A stretch of 64,000 nucleotides of DNA from Dugong dugon (lineage: Eukaryota > Chordata > Mammalia > Sirenia > Dugongidae), in NCBI GenBank assembly GCA_030035585.1, contig CM057482.1, positions 10,651,001-10,715,000 on the forward strand. The letters run 5' to 3'. The number at the start of each line of letters is the position of its first letter. Position 1 is the first letter of the stretch. This document shows positions 39,720 through 53,000 of the stretch, one piece after another. The position numbers were made by a program, and so were the translations under genes. The notes under the pieces are model-generated. The model did no database searches. It was not told the origin of the DNA and was given only the letters and a program-made list of their open reading frames with translations.

Positions 39720-40120
39720 GCTTTCCTTCAAAGCACTCAGCACATTTATTTTTATGACTGCTGGATCTACCTCCCTCAAAACCTGTATTCTCCTTGAGGT
39801 TAGGGAGTATTGGGTATTTTGTTCAACATTTTTATCTTTGTACTTAGCAAATTATCTGGACCTCAACAGGCACTTAATAAATATCTGAACAATGAAAAAT
39901 ATAAATCCATTAGTAAGTACTTTAATTATCTGTATAATCATTAAACCTCTCTACTGCAGACTCTAACTCTAGCTGGGCAGGGCAGGAAGTCTGTCTATCT
40001 TGCTCCTCTTTATGTCTCCGGCACCTAGCATGGTACCTGGCAAATGGTAAATAAAAATCATTTTCCAAAGAACACAGTTCAAATCCTGGTATCTAGACTC
40101 TGGCAAGCATGAATGAATGA
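39720..40120 (+). repeat. L2 fragments
   Basis: TTCTCCTTGAGGTTAGGGAG, GACCTCAACAGGCACTTAAT, then TATGTCTCCGGCACCTAGCA and GAATGAATGAATAC are L2 3' pieces. Confidence 0.65.
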
Positions 40121-40487
40121 ATACAGTTGAGAGAAGTATCTACTGCTCTGCATCGTTAAGCACTCTGACATCAAGTTGCTTCAAAGACCTCAATCTTTGG
40201 TTCAGGGCTTATGGGAAGTCCAGTTTACTCCAGAAATCAGAACTTACATCGGAAACAAATTCTTCATGGGTGTCAGGCCAGGGATTACTGTGCGGATGCA
40301 TGCAAAAGTAAACAGCTTATCATCTAGGAATAATTCACTGGTTCTAAGCATTAAAAATACTAATAATGATTTAGTTAGAAATATCACATCATCTCTTATC
40401 ATTACTAATACTTCATAGCATTCATGTGTCTCTTATATATTACAACATTATATTTATTTAATGGAACAAGACATGCTTTGTACTCAC

Positions 40488-40511
40488 CTTGTAATTCCCA
40501 GGACAGCTTCC
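40488..40511 (-). other. Candidate 24-nt exon (splice-bordered)
   Basis: On the minus strand a pyrimidine-rich TTTTGTCCACAG acceptor, then 24 bases, then AAG|GTGAGTAC, a near-perfect donor. It sits between the UBAP1L start and PDCD7 on the UBAP1L strand and could be a non-coding upstream UBAP1L exon. It could equally be chance. Confidence 0.3.
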
Positions 40512-40669
40512 CTGTGGACAAAACATGTAGAAGTAAAAGGCTACAACAGATGGTATAATTCTAGCTAAGCTTCTTGATATATCCTTGCACAAAAGTCACA
40601 TGGACATAGGAACATGAATGGCTTTAGATTAGAGTGACTAAGCTAGCCGGCTTACAGCAGCAAATCCTC

Positions 40670-40677
40670 TGACGTCA
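40670..40677. promoter_or_regulatory. Full consensus CRE (TGACGTCA)
   Basis: A perfect palindromic cAMP-response element about 160 bases upstream of the candidate exon on the minus strand, in non-repetitive sequence. Regulation is inferred. Confidence 0.4.
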
Positions 40678-42831
40678 TAAGCTTAGCCACTCAGGTTGAA
40701 CACCCTTAGTATTTAACATCTTTATTGCACAGCTTCCTAATCTTCCCTGTATTTACCTAATTTCTTAAAAATAAATGCTTTTGTTAGAGCTTCTCACAAA
40801 CCAAGTCTTCTCTACTGGGGAAACAATATAAAACAATATTCTTGCATGTAGGGAATGATGTATCAGCAGATAACTGGTTAACTTTCTGGTTGTTCTTTGA
40901 CTTTTCTTCTTCTATTTTCATTAATTCATATTCCATATATAAAGAATTTAAGTATAGAAAGGATATTGTTTACAAAAGGGCTGAAGGTTCAACAGAACTG
41001 TAATTTCCAGTTCTGTTGACTGAGAAGAATGAGAAACAATGACTAACCCAGTACCAACGAACATCCCTATCACAGACTGTGGTCTTTAAATATCTTTTCC
41101 AGGGTAGAAGAACCAGGGCTCATTGGAGAAATGACTGGTCCCAGATCTGGGACAGAAAATGTACAAAATAAGCTTGGGAACAGAATACTGGGATAGTATC
41201 AAAAGGACTCAGGAGCCAAGGTAAAGAGGCTCCCACTGGCCAAAGATGAGATAATAAAGATAACAACAATGGATTGAAACATAAATATGTTTAGATTGGA
41301 GTTCATAATGATACTTAAAAACTTACCGGCCACCTTTGGAAGATGCTAGAGAATCAGCTCATTATTTCGGTAAGTGGTAAATAAAGAGAATTAAGTATTT
41401 ATCTTGTCTTTCCTATACAAATTGTACCCCACAGTAACCAATTCTTTGATGAGAAGTTTCTTTTTAGAGATAGTCCAGCTAATAAATGAAGAATGAATGA
41501 CAGAATTAAAACTATCACCATTTTGTAAGCCCTAGTGAGTTCATGGATCTAGGTCAACAACAGCAACATATGCATCATATTTAGATCCTAATTTGAACCA
41601 ACGGTAAAACACATTTGTCAGACAGGGAAATTCGAACACTGATGGGAGTTTGATGATATGACTCATTTCTTTAGATGTCATAATAGTATGGTGATTAAGG
41701 TTTTAAAGTTGTCAATAATAAAATATTTATGAATGAAGTAATATGATGTCTGGGATTTGCTTCAGAATAATCCAGGATGAGTGGTGGGGGTGCAGAAGAC
41801 ACAAGATTGGCCATGAGTTGACAATTATTTGAAGCCGGGTGACGGGGACGTGGGTAATCATTATACTATTCTCTGTACTTTTGAATATGTTTGAAATTTT
41901 CCATAAGATTAAAAAAAAGAAAAAAAAAAGACTGTGGGCCAAGATTCCAATGGCATTGTTCATATTCTTAGAAGTACAGTCTTTCTTTCTAAAATTGTAG
42001 AGAACCAGCAGCTACTGCTGCATACAAGCAATAAACGAGGGAAAGCGTCTTTCCAAATACAAAACAAAAACAACACTCAGTTGATTAAACCCTTGCAGAG
42101 GCCAAATGAGAGGAAACAGGGTCTGTTTATTTCAACCTGGGGTTAAATGCCTTCCTTTCCTTGAGTTCTGCTGGCTGAGCTTTCCCTGAGTCCCTGCTTT
42201 ACTACCTGACGAGCCCCTATCAGCACAGATCTTAGTGGCAAGGCAACCTGGACACCAAACAAACGTATCATTCAACTCTGATTTCTACTTTTGCTGCATT
42301 TCATCAGAGCAAATGGTGAGAGATTTATAATAAAAAGGCACACAGAGCTGTGGGGTTATGTGAGGCTAATCACACGGGATTTGAAGGGTTATGAGCTTAG
42401 CCATACACTTTGGAGCGGGAGTACTGGCCCTCACACACTGTGGGTTAACTCTGTAATGCATAATGTATAAATTAAACAATGCAAATTAAATAACAGAAGA
42501 GGGGCAAAGGGGTCAGTGCCCTTCCTGATTATCCAAAGTTGGATTTTGCGGACTAATTTGGCTCTCAAGATTCATCTTCCTGTAGAAAATGCCTATTTGA
42601 TAAATTTGAATTTTGGAGTGAAAATGTGTTTCATCAATACAAATTCTGTGTTTAGTGATTCTGAAGGCAACATAACAAATCAGGAGGAAAGGCTCAAAGT
42701 AAAAAATAAAAATGGTATTTATTTAGCTTTTTGGAAATATAAATAATACAATAAATGATAAAAAACAAAATACGAATAAAACAAAACAAAAAATGGACAT
42801 TTTATATGACTGATCATTTCCAGGCACAGAA

Positions 42832-42837
42832 TTTATT
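42832..42837 (-). terminator. Candidate PDCD7 polyadenylation signal
   Basis: AATAAA on the minus strand about 1.1 kb past the PDCD7 stop; a second one lies at about 42859. If used, the 3' UTR contains an antisense-oriented AfroSINE. Confidence 0.35.
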
Positions 42838-42898
42838 CACGAATATAAAAAAATAAATTTTATTATTTTCTATCTGATTTCTCCCCAGCTTTGACTAC

Positions 42899-43060
42899 AC
42901 GGGAGACCTGGTGGCGCAGTGGTTACGTATCTGGCTGCTAACCAAAAGGTCAGCAGTTCAAATCCACCAGCGCCTCCTTGGAAACCGTAAGGATCAGTTC
43001 TGCTCTGTCCTACAGGGACAGGGTTGCTATGAGTCAGAACCCACTCAGTGGCAATGGGTT
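42899..43060 (+). repeat. AfroSINE with 9-bp target-site duplication
   Basis: TTTGACTAC at 42890-42898 and 43061-43069. Shortened form, opposite in sense to PDCD7, within its likely 3' UTR. Confidence 0.93.
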
Positions 43061-43934
43061 TTTGACTACGTGAGTGCTTTTGAGAAGCCTGAGTCCCTAA
43101 CAAAATTCCACAGCTATAGCGGCTCCTCCAGTACAACTGAGGTTAAAGTCCTGCTCCTACAGGGAAAAAACTTCTATCCTTAGGGATTCTGAGCTAGACC
43201 CCCCAGGAACTTAAAAAACAGCTGCTTTCATTAGAATCCTTCTAACGCGGGGAAAATGCAGCCATCATCCGTTTAAACACGATCAAATGTGGGCAGAGGT
43301 ACTCTTCAGGTTTTCTAAGTTCTCAACATGACTACCGAGCTAGGCCACAGTCTTTTCTGGCAGCCCAGCCTGCAGCAAATACCATCTTCCTTCCCAGCAG
43401 CCTCCTAAGCTCCACCAAAAGCGGGAATGACAAAACTGAAGATAATGAGCATTTCTGACCTTTCTTCCTGGAAGTTACGAGGGCTCTTTGGGTAGAAGGT
43501 AAGGAGATTTTGCAACAACCTTGCCTGTAACACTACTGTGGAAGGGCAGCTAAATCCACCCAGCACACACCTGGATTGAGTGTATGTGAGTACTTAACTA
43601 TCACCACACAAAGAAGTTCATAGTAAATCACCAAGTCACTCTAGACCAAGCCCCTCAAAACAGAGGCAAATCTGGTGAACCAAGGCCACTGCCTGTGCTA
43701 CCAGTTAACCCCAGTTCACCTAGGTCCTTTGCTGAAGAACCGTATTAATCTCCTGATTCAAGAGGCACCTCTGGCCAGGATAAAGCACAGAAGGGAAAGA
43801 CAACTTCAGGGTAGGGCGAAGCCACACAGAGTTCAGAGGTTCTGCTTTAGTCTACAGCAGAAGTCGACGGCAGCATCTCTAACATTCAGAGCTGGAAACA
43901 GCCTTGGCTGGGCCACACTCCTGGAGCAGCTTTA

Positions 43935-44058
43935 CTAATGCAGCTTAATGGCGGTTGCCCAGATGTCGTTGCTGGGGAGCGGAGGAAGGACCCATCCTTG
44001 GGGAACGGAGTTGCCTTTAGGATGATCGGATGGCACCAGGTACTGATCCCAATCGTGC
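43935..44058 (-). CDS. PDCD7: PDCD7 exon 5 (coding part)
   Basis: Acceptor TTATTAAG|GCACGA, ends AIKLH and TAG. It is highly conserved in sequence with the human C-terminus as I remember it. Confidence 0.96.
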
Positions 44059-47000
44059 CTTAATAAGAACATTGTACAACAACTGCTTATTTCTGTTTTA
44101 TTCTCAGCAAGGCGTTTAGCCACTAAATATTCTATTTCTAGGACTTAGTTTTGACTGATGTACTAATCCATTACAGAACTTCTAGGAATTATGCAAAAGA
44201 TTATTTCTTAAATGTACACATAAAGAAGAAAAAACTAAAAATAAGAACATATTACCTTATGGGTAACCAAATAATGAATATACACATTTAAAAGCTAAGG
44301 CTTGTATATAAGCCAGACATGTATTTTTCCCAGAACATAAACTTGGTATGCTAAAGAGCACTCTTTTATAAGAATCACAAATCATTAGAGCTTTGGAAGG
44401 GATCTCAGAGATCACTTTGTTTTGTGATTTTCAAACCATGCTTTGAAGACCCCTAGAGCCCAGTATATGCTTTGAGGAGGTCTAGACACAACGAAGTGTT
44501 TTCAGTCAATAACAGATTCAAACCACCTGGGAAACCATTCATTCTGTTGTGCATACTGATTTCTCAAGAGACTGCATTTGGGACAAGTGCTGCTCCTAGT
44601 TCTGACAGCCACCATTCCAGTCCACCATCTGCATCTTACCGATGAGGAAAGTGAGACCCAAAGAGCTGAGAACTTTTCCCAGCTCATTAGTGACTGCAGA
44701 TGAAGATGAAACTCCAATTCCCCTTGTTCTTAGCTTGTTTGGCTTTGACCTGTAAGAGTTCAGGAGCCAGTACGGGTCTTCAACAGTTTCCACAGGCAAG
44801 AACACAGGGGAGAGTTTCTCTTCCTTGGTCTCTTCAGCAGAAAAACAGAGAATCAGGAAAAGGAAGCCAATGCTGTAAATCATCCTAACAGCTCTAGCAC
44901 GGGACAATACAAACGGGCCAGTCACAACCTGAGTTTCCATTTCCTCACCTGTCACTTCTCAAGGATTAATGAGAAGTGAGCAAGATGACTGTGGCATTGT
45001 TGAACACTGGGAACATTATAAACCCATAAAGAACTTTAAAAAAGATACAGCAATAGACCTCAACAATGTAATAAGCACTTCATCAACTGTGTCTTGCTAC
45101 CTAAGGGAAAGGCAACAGTTGGAGAGTCTACCCCTTTACCTTATCTGGATGAGCGCTGGCAGGGAGTGTTCAGCTTGGAGGTAATACTGTCGGAAAGGCT
45201 CCAAGAGGTGAGCAAGTGGGAACTCATCTAAGAAAGAAAGGTACAATACCATGTCATCACACTTTATATCTAGAGTGTCTTTCTCAAAGCAAGGTGACTG
45301 GGCCTGTGATTGCGACAATATGATCAACTGTGTTTCATCTTTATCCGTTATTTCCATGATAGAGTGAATCCTGAATGTGTCATCTGCAGCCTACTACCCC
45401 TTAGCTTAAGGAACCCTAGTGGCTGCTAACTAAAGGTTGGCAGTTCAAACCCACCCAGTCGCTCCTGGGAGAAAAGACCTGGCAATCTGCTCCTGTAAAG
45501 ATTACAGCCAAGGAAACCCTCTGAGGCAGTTCTACTCTGTCACGTGGGGTTGTGATGTGTCGAAAATTGACTCAACAGCACCTAACACCACCACCACCCC
45601 TTAGCTTAAGCTGAGATCATCCATGATGAGAAGAGCCAACTTAGCATTTTCCTTTTCTCCACTGGTTACAGAGGAACCTACCTGGGTCCCCAAATAACTT
45701 GGACTCGATTTCACGCTTCTGAAGTAAAATTTTCTCCTTTTCTTTTCTTTGTTTCTTTTCCAGTTCTCTTCTCCTCTCTTCCTCCTGCTCTCCTTCCAGC
45801 ATCACTCTGAGGGCTCTCTCTTCAGCTTCATACAGTTCAGAGCGCTTTTTAATGAGTTTTCTCAGTCGCTGCAGATGATGCTCGAAAGTCTCATCTGCTG
45901 AGGCAGGAGGACAGACCCCTGGGCGAAGAGATCCAAATGGCATTTTAGACAAAACTGTTTCATATCCCCAAATTAGAACATACCTGTGTTCTACTAAGCA
46001 GACTCAAAGTTCTGTTTATGAGTTTGCTTAGAATTTGTAAATTCTACTCAATCTTCAAGGCTCAGTTTGGTTTTCTTGAGTACCCAATTACTGCGATCCT
46101 GGCCCATCTTTCTCTGAACTCACTCGGAACCACACCACTTAACACCCTTGATTTTGTTCGAATGGTCCTCATCTTCCAGTGAGTGAGCTCCCTAAAGGCC
46201 GAAACTTACATGTGAGATGAACAATGTTCCCTCTGATCGAGTCTGAAGTTTTGAGAGCACACCCTTCGAATGGTGAAGAAGAAGCTACACTTAACCAGCC
46301 ACACTGATCTTACAGTCTGCTGCTGACAGCAGGTGGCCAACAGCCTCCATCTGCCTGGTTTTAGCACTGAAAGGCCTGTGTCCTGGGAAACTTCTCAGTA
46401 CTCAGAAAACCAGAACAGTCGGTCACCCCAGTTAACTGTGAGGTCAGCTAACAGTACGGTTAACATTTAGAAAGCAGCAACCGGCACTATTTGATCACGA
46501 ACTGCTTATTAGGTGAAATCAAAGAATTATTGCTTCACATAGTTAAGGAAAAAAAAGGAATGTTCAATGAGTACTTCAGTGGATTGCAGGTCTGCACTCA
46601 CTATTGTAATGGCCCTGCAAATAAAAGCCGAGGAAGCTGCTGGGTGTTTCAACATCGACTGATGTGGAATTGGCCCATCCTGTCAGTTCTTGAAGATTTT
46701 AAAGGGAAAGGTATTTATTACACAAGTGTTTTAACAACACCAGATACAAAGAAAAAAAATCATAATCCAGCTACCATAAGCATAATCTACACGCTCCTTT
46801 CCAAACTTTTGTGCCCATATGTTAGCAAGTTTATATGGTTCAGCCTAACACAGATGTAATTTCCATGTGGCTGTACAATCACCATTAATTATCCATATTC
46901 TTTTCCAGTCCTCATAATTATTTCAGAGCTCTATCCTATTTCATCTCATCAATGCACCATAATTGACTTAACAAGCAGCAAGCTCAGGGGTCCTCAAGGC

Positions 47001-50000
47001 TCCCCTCACTTCTGACCTCCTGGCTCCCACTATTCTCTTGGGTTGGATTATTCGCTCGGACAACTCACAGAATTCAGGAAAGTGCTATACTTAGGATTAG
47101 AATTTTATTAAAGCAAAAAAGATACAAACGAAGAGATGCATCGGGCAAGGTCTAGGAGGGTTCCCAATACAGAAACTTCCACGTCCCAAAAAGGGATGTA
47201 CCACCCTTCCACACGCATTGATGGCTTTCACCAACCAGGAAGCCATGAAGCTTCTGTGTCCAGAGCTTTTACTGGGCGTCTCATTAAGTAATTCAAACAC
47301 CAGATGCTCTCTCCTGAGGCTGGCTGATAATACAGGTGATCAAGCGGTGGGTCTTTGAAGGGTCAACTTCGGTGAAGGGAAGGGCAACACACAATACAGG
47401 GGAAGTCAGCACAACTGGACCACAGCAAAAGCAAGTAAGTTTCCTAGGCACATCAAAACACTTTGAGGGACAGAATAGCTGGGGCTGCGGCCTGGGGACC
47501 GTAGCTTCGGGGGACATTTAGGTCAACTGGCATAACATAGTTTATTAAGAAAATGTTCTACATCCCACTTTGGTTAAGTCGCATCTGGGGTCTTAAAAGC
47601 TTGTGAGCAGCCATCTAAGACATCTATTGGTCCCATGCTACTCGGAGCAAAGGAGAATGAAGAAAACCAAAGACACAAGGAAAATACTAGCCCAAAGGAC
47701 TAAAGGACCAAATGAACCAGAGACTCCACCGCCTGATAACCAGAAGAACTAAATGGTGCCTGGCTAACACCAATGACCACCCTGACAGGGAACACAACAG
47801 AGTCCCAGACAGAGCAGGAGAAAAATGTAGAACACAATTCAAATTCACAGAAAAAGACCAAACTTAATGACAAGAGACTGGAGGAACCCCCGAAACTATG
47901 GCCCCCGGATGCACTGTTAACCTAGAACTGAAACCATTCCCAAAGCCCACTCTTCAGACAAAGATTAGACAGGACTATAAAACAAAAAATAATACATGTG
48001 AGAAACATGCTTCTTAGCTCAATCAGATACATGACACCAGATGGGCAGCTCCTGTCCAAAAGCAGGATGAGAAGGCAGGGAGGGACAGGAACTGGTTGAA
48101 TGGACACAGGGAACCCGGGATGGAAAGGGAGAGTGTGCTGTCACATTGTGGGGATTACAACCAATGTCACAAAACAATATGTGTATAAATTTTTGAATGA
48201 GAAATTAACTTGAGCTGTAAATTTTCACCTAAAGTACAATTAAAAAAAAAAAAAAAAAGTGGGTCTTTCTGGCCTGACCAGCTCCCCGCAAGAGTCACCT
48301 CATTAGCATAACCCATTAGGTTAGATGTAGTCTGGACCCCTCCTCAAAGACAGCTATGATAATTGGGGAAATTCTGAAGTCTTAGAGGTTATTTCTCAGG
48401 AACCAAGGACAAAGACCAAATTTTTTGGGTAAAGTTCATGTAAACCCCACAGCTCCCCAGCACATACATGTACACAGAGCCAGCAACACTCTTGCTCTCT
48501 CGTTCCTTCACAGGCAATCTTTTAACAAGTTGACTCCACTGTTTGTCTTTTTCACCTCCTATTCACTCTCTAACCCATTCTAGTCTGGCTTCTATCCCTA
48601 CCACTCCACTGAAGTGCCCCTAGCATGGGACTTTTGTGCCCTGCTGGGTATTAATTCCCATGGATGTTTCTTAACCTTTATCTTACCAACAATAATAACA
48701 TGGAACACTCATATAGCATTTACTATGTTCCAAGACTGTTTTAAGTATTTATACAGACTTACTAATTTAATCCTCAAACACTCCATGGGTGGGGGGTGCT
48801 ATTATTATTCCCTTGTTACAAACAAGGAGACTGAGGTACAGAGAAGCTTAAGTAACCTACCCAGGATTACACAATCTCTCTGAGTATCTGCCACTTTCCA
48901 GAAGGAGCGAGGGGGCTACTTCTTCCTCCCGAGTCTATCGTTTCCTCTTGTCTCTCTGTTCTCTTTGGTGGCCTCCTCTTTATCCACCTTGATTTTGACA
49001 TTCCCTAGGATTATGTTTTCTCAGCCCTCATCTCATGCTACACAACTTCCTTAAGGTCATTTCTACCCATGGCTACATGCTGATGAACTCTTATCCAGGA
49101 TATTCCACAGATACCTCAGCTCAACAGGTCCAAACAGAACTCGTCAACCCCAAATCCGTTCATCAGGTATCACCACTCATTCCATAAACCAAGCTAGAAC
49201 CTAGAAGTCATTTTTGCCTTTAGCTCCCATATGCTGAGTCCCTGAGTTATTTATATGGGTATATATATTACTTCATTCATATCCGTAAATCCATTTACTT
49301 CTCTCCAACTTACTGTCTGCCCCTTATCCTATCCTTGCCCAGGCTACAACAGCCTCACCAGTCTCTCTCCCACCCTCCCTCAATCTTGGATGCCCCAAAC
49401 CTTTTCCTACTCTGCCAGCACTGATCTTTCTCATCATTTCTCTCTCTGGTTAAAATCCTTCAATGTTACCTTACAGCCTGAAGCACAAGGTGAGAACTCT
49501 AGCCCAGCCCAGTTTGCAATGTGGCCCTGCTTATGTATCCAGCCTCAATTCTCACCGTTTAACTTGGAGGAGCACGTTTTGAAGAGAGAAATTAGGAAGC
49601 TACTAGTTTTCTTTTTAAGTGCACACACAACCAGTTGTTACCAAATCACTGTACATTAGTCAATTAACTCCACAGAAGTTGCTTATTTTTATAGATCACA
49701 ATTCGTCCTAAAATTTCCCCCTTCTTTTGGGCAGCTATTTAACCATCAAAGTGAGGAAAAGTAATATTGAGAAATTATGCTGGTAAATTCACTTGGTAGA
49801 AGTTTACTGAGCACTCACTCATGAAGGATGTGAGGTGATGAAATATTAAACAGTGGTCCTCAGGTTTTTGTTTTCTAATAAGGAAGAGATAAGGTGTCTT
49901 AGTTATCTAGTGCTGCTATAACAGAAATACCACAAGTGAGAACTTGATGGTGCCCAGCTACCATTACTAAACGTTATGATCAAAGATTCCATAGAAGAAT

Positions 50001-53000
50001 CCTGATCAAAAGGGGGAAAATACAGAATTTCAAATTCTTATGGAATCCAGACTTTCTAGAGCCACGAAGGTTGGATGAACCCCTGAAACTACTGCCCTGA
50101 GATAATCTTTAAACCTTAACCAAAAACATCCCCTGGAATCTTCTTAAAACCAAGCAACAGTAACTTAACCAGTAAAAAAAAGTCTGCCTTGAGCATTACA
50201 CTCTTTTAAGAACTATCTATATGGGATGAAATTTAGAAGAGCAACTTGAAGGATTAGATAGGAACCTCAGGGGGCAGTGAGTTTATGTTAATGGAGGAGA
50301 AACAACTCAGAAAAGGAGGGTGAGAACGGTTACACAACCTGAGGAATGTCATCAATGTCACTGAATGGTACATGTAGAAACTTGAATTGGTTATGTTTTG
50401 CTGTGTATATTCTCAACAACAAAATACATATATAGGAATACTCCAAGTGGTGAGTGGCTTTATCAAACAGAAATCTCCTTTCTCACAGTTTAGGAGGCTA
50501 GAAGTCTAAGTTCAGGGCACTGGCTCTAGTAGAAGGCTCTCTCTCTGTCGGCTCTAGCGCCAGGTCTTTGTTTCTTCTCAGCTTCAATTTCTAAGTTCCT
50601 TGACTTGTATCTTCTCCATCCATTAGTGCTTGCTTCTCCATGCCGGATATGCTCTTTTTGTATCTCAAAGGTGACTGGCTTAAAACACACACTACACTGA
50701 TAATGGCCTCTTACCATAGCAAAGAAAACCCATTCCCAAATGGGATTATAACCACAGGTGTAGGTGTTAGGATTTATAACGCATACTTTTGGGGGACACA
50801 ATTCAATCCATAGATGCTAACTCCCCTCTGACTATTCATGAGTACCCCAGAAGTACTACAATGGGATCGTCTGTAGTAACTCTGAGACCTACATCTGAAT
50901 CACCCATTCTGTAGTATGCTGGCAGGCTGCTGCCAATCATTTAGCTAGTTAATGAGCCTGACTGTGCAATCGTCACATCCCAATAAAATTTAATTAAGGG
51001 TCTGAAAGAGTCACAGTTTTCATTTATATTTTAAACTACATAGGAGAAATCATTTGCTATAGTGGTACTTGCTTATTTGTGTACTCTCAAATATCCCTGG
51101 TGAATGTCAAGGGTCTACAACCTACGAACAAGGCAGCCTGTGGTCCACACCAGATACAAGTGAGAAGGAGGTCACCTCAGCCCAGATCAGGAAAGGCTTC
51201 CTCAAAGATGTGGCATCTTTATCTGGTTCTGAAGGATAGTGAGGGCTTAAAATGGCAAAGATGGCGACTGAGGGCCCTCCAGACAGACTAGCAGGAGCAA
51301 CGATCCAGACAGGCAAATGGAAAGCATGACTGGGAACTTCTAGAAAACCAGCAAGGCGGGAGCCAACTTTTGAGGAAAGGCTTGGATTGCTGGCTACATC
51401 TGGCACTCCTTCCAGAGACCACTGAGGTCTTCTGAGCACAGAAGGTACATTCAGGGAAGCTGGGAAGCTCTGTGCAGTCTGCAGGGCACTCCCTGCCCTA
51501 TCCAACCATTCACATGTGCAGTGGGTTCCTACCAGTGCTTCTCTTTTCATCCTTGGCTATTGTCATGGATTGAATAGTGTCCCCCCAAAAAATATGTGTA
51601 TCAATTTGGCTACGCCATGATTCCCAGTATTCTGTGATTGTCCACCATTTTGTCATCTGATGTGATTTTCCTATGTGTTGTAAATCCTACCTCTATGATG
51701 TTAATGAGGTGGGATAAGTGGCAGTCAGGTTAATGAGGCAGGACTCAATCTACAATACTGGACTGTGTCTTAAGCCAATCTCTTTTGACATATAAAAGAG
51801 AGAAGTGAGCAGAGAGAAAGGGGGACCTCATATCACCAAGAAAGCAGCGCTGGAAGTAGAACGTATCCTTTGGACCAGAGGTTCCTGTGCTGAGAAGCTC
51901 CCAGACCAAGGGAAGATTGATGACAAGGACCTTCCTCCAGAGCCAACAAAGACAGACTTCCCCTGGGGCTGATGAGCTGATGCCCTATATTTGGACTTAT
52001 AGCCTACTAGACTGTGAGAAAATAAATTTCTTTGTTAAAGCCATCCACTTGTGGTATTTCTGTTACAGCAGCACTAGATGACTAAGACAGTTACCAAGGG
52101 CTAAACATCTTCTGAGGCTTTCTGCTTCAGAAATTCTGAGCTACTGCTACCAAGCCCAGTTACTCTATAGCGTGAAAATAATTAGGAAAAGTATCAAGCA
52201 TTTTTTGCTTCAAAAATATTTAGGGCGTTGTGGTAAAAAAGGGGAAGAACTGCAAGTAGAAATGCAAAGCCATAGTTACCTTTCCTTGCTGCAGCCTCTT
52301 TCCTCAGCTTCCTCAATTTCTCCAAGGCCCGAAGAAGGTCCACCATTCTTTTGGTGTCTGCTTGTTTTTTCCTCACTTCAGATAGGACACCATCAGCAGC
52401 AGCTTTCAGTTCCTGCTCCTGGAGGAGAACCAGAGCCCACAAGACCTACCATCAGGAACAACCTTACAGCAGAGAACAGCTGCCTGGCAGGGCAGATTTC
52501 AGGGAATCAGACCATCACAGGGTTAAGACAGACTCTGCTGGATCTACATCTCAATTTCCTGGGCCTTGCACAACTCCCAGCCAAGGGACCATCCCCTCCA
52601 CTGATGACAACTCTCATCTTAAAGGAGAAGCACTTCTCTCTGCAGTTTCCATGTGGGCAATAACGGTCTTTGTTTCTTCCTCAGTGTTTCTACAAGTGTG
52701 ATCCAAGGAACAGCGCTCCCTTGTTAAAAATACAGCTCCTAGATGCAAAGATTCAGACTCTCGTGAAGATAAGAAATGGGGCTGAAGAGGCCCAGGACTC
52801 TACAAAGCTCTCACAGTGACAACCTACACACAGAGTTTGCACCCCACTGCTCTAGCATCACAAGGATCTCTTGCACATGACAGTCTTTCAAACATCTGAA
52901 GACCACTATCCTACTCTTCCTAAGCTGGCTCACATACAGACTAAATAAATAACCATGGTTCCTCAAGCCACTCCTCATGGGACACTCTTCACCATGGGTG

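Larger units (their letters stand above)
40121..42898. other. Intergenic between UBAP1L and PDCD7, mostly unassigned
   Basis: AT-rich and largely free of repeats I can name. It contains the candidate exon at 40488-40511 and a full CRE at 40670. No coding gene. The lower-coordinate part of the PDCD7 3' UTR may reach about 42.83 kb. Confidence 0.45.
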
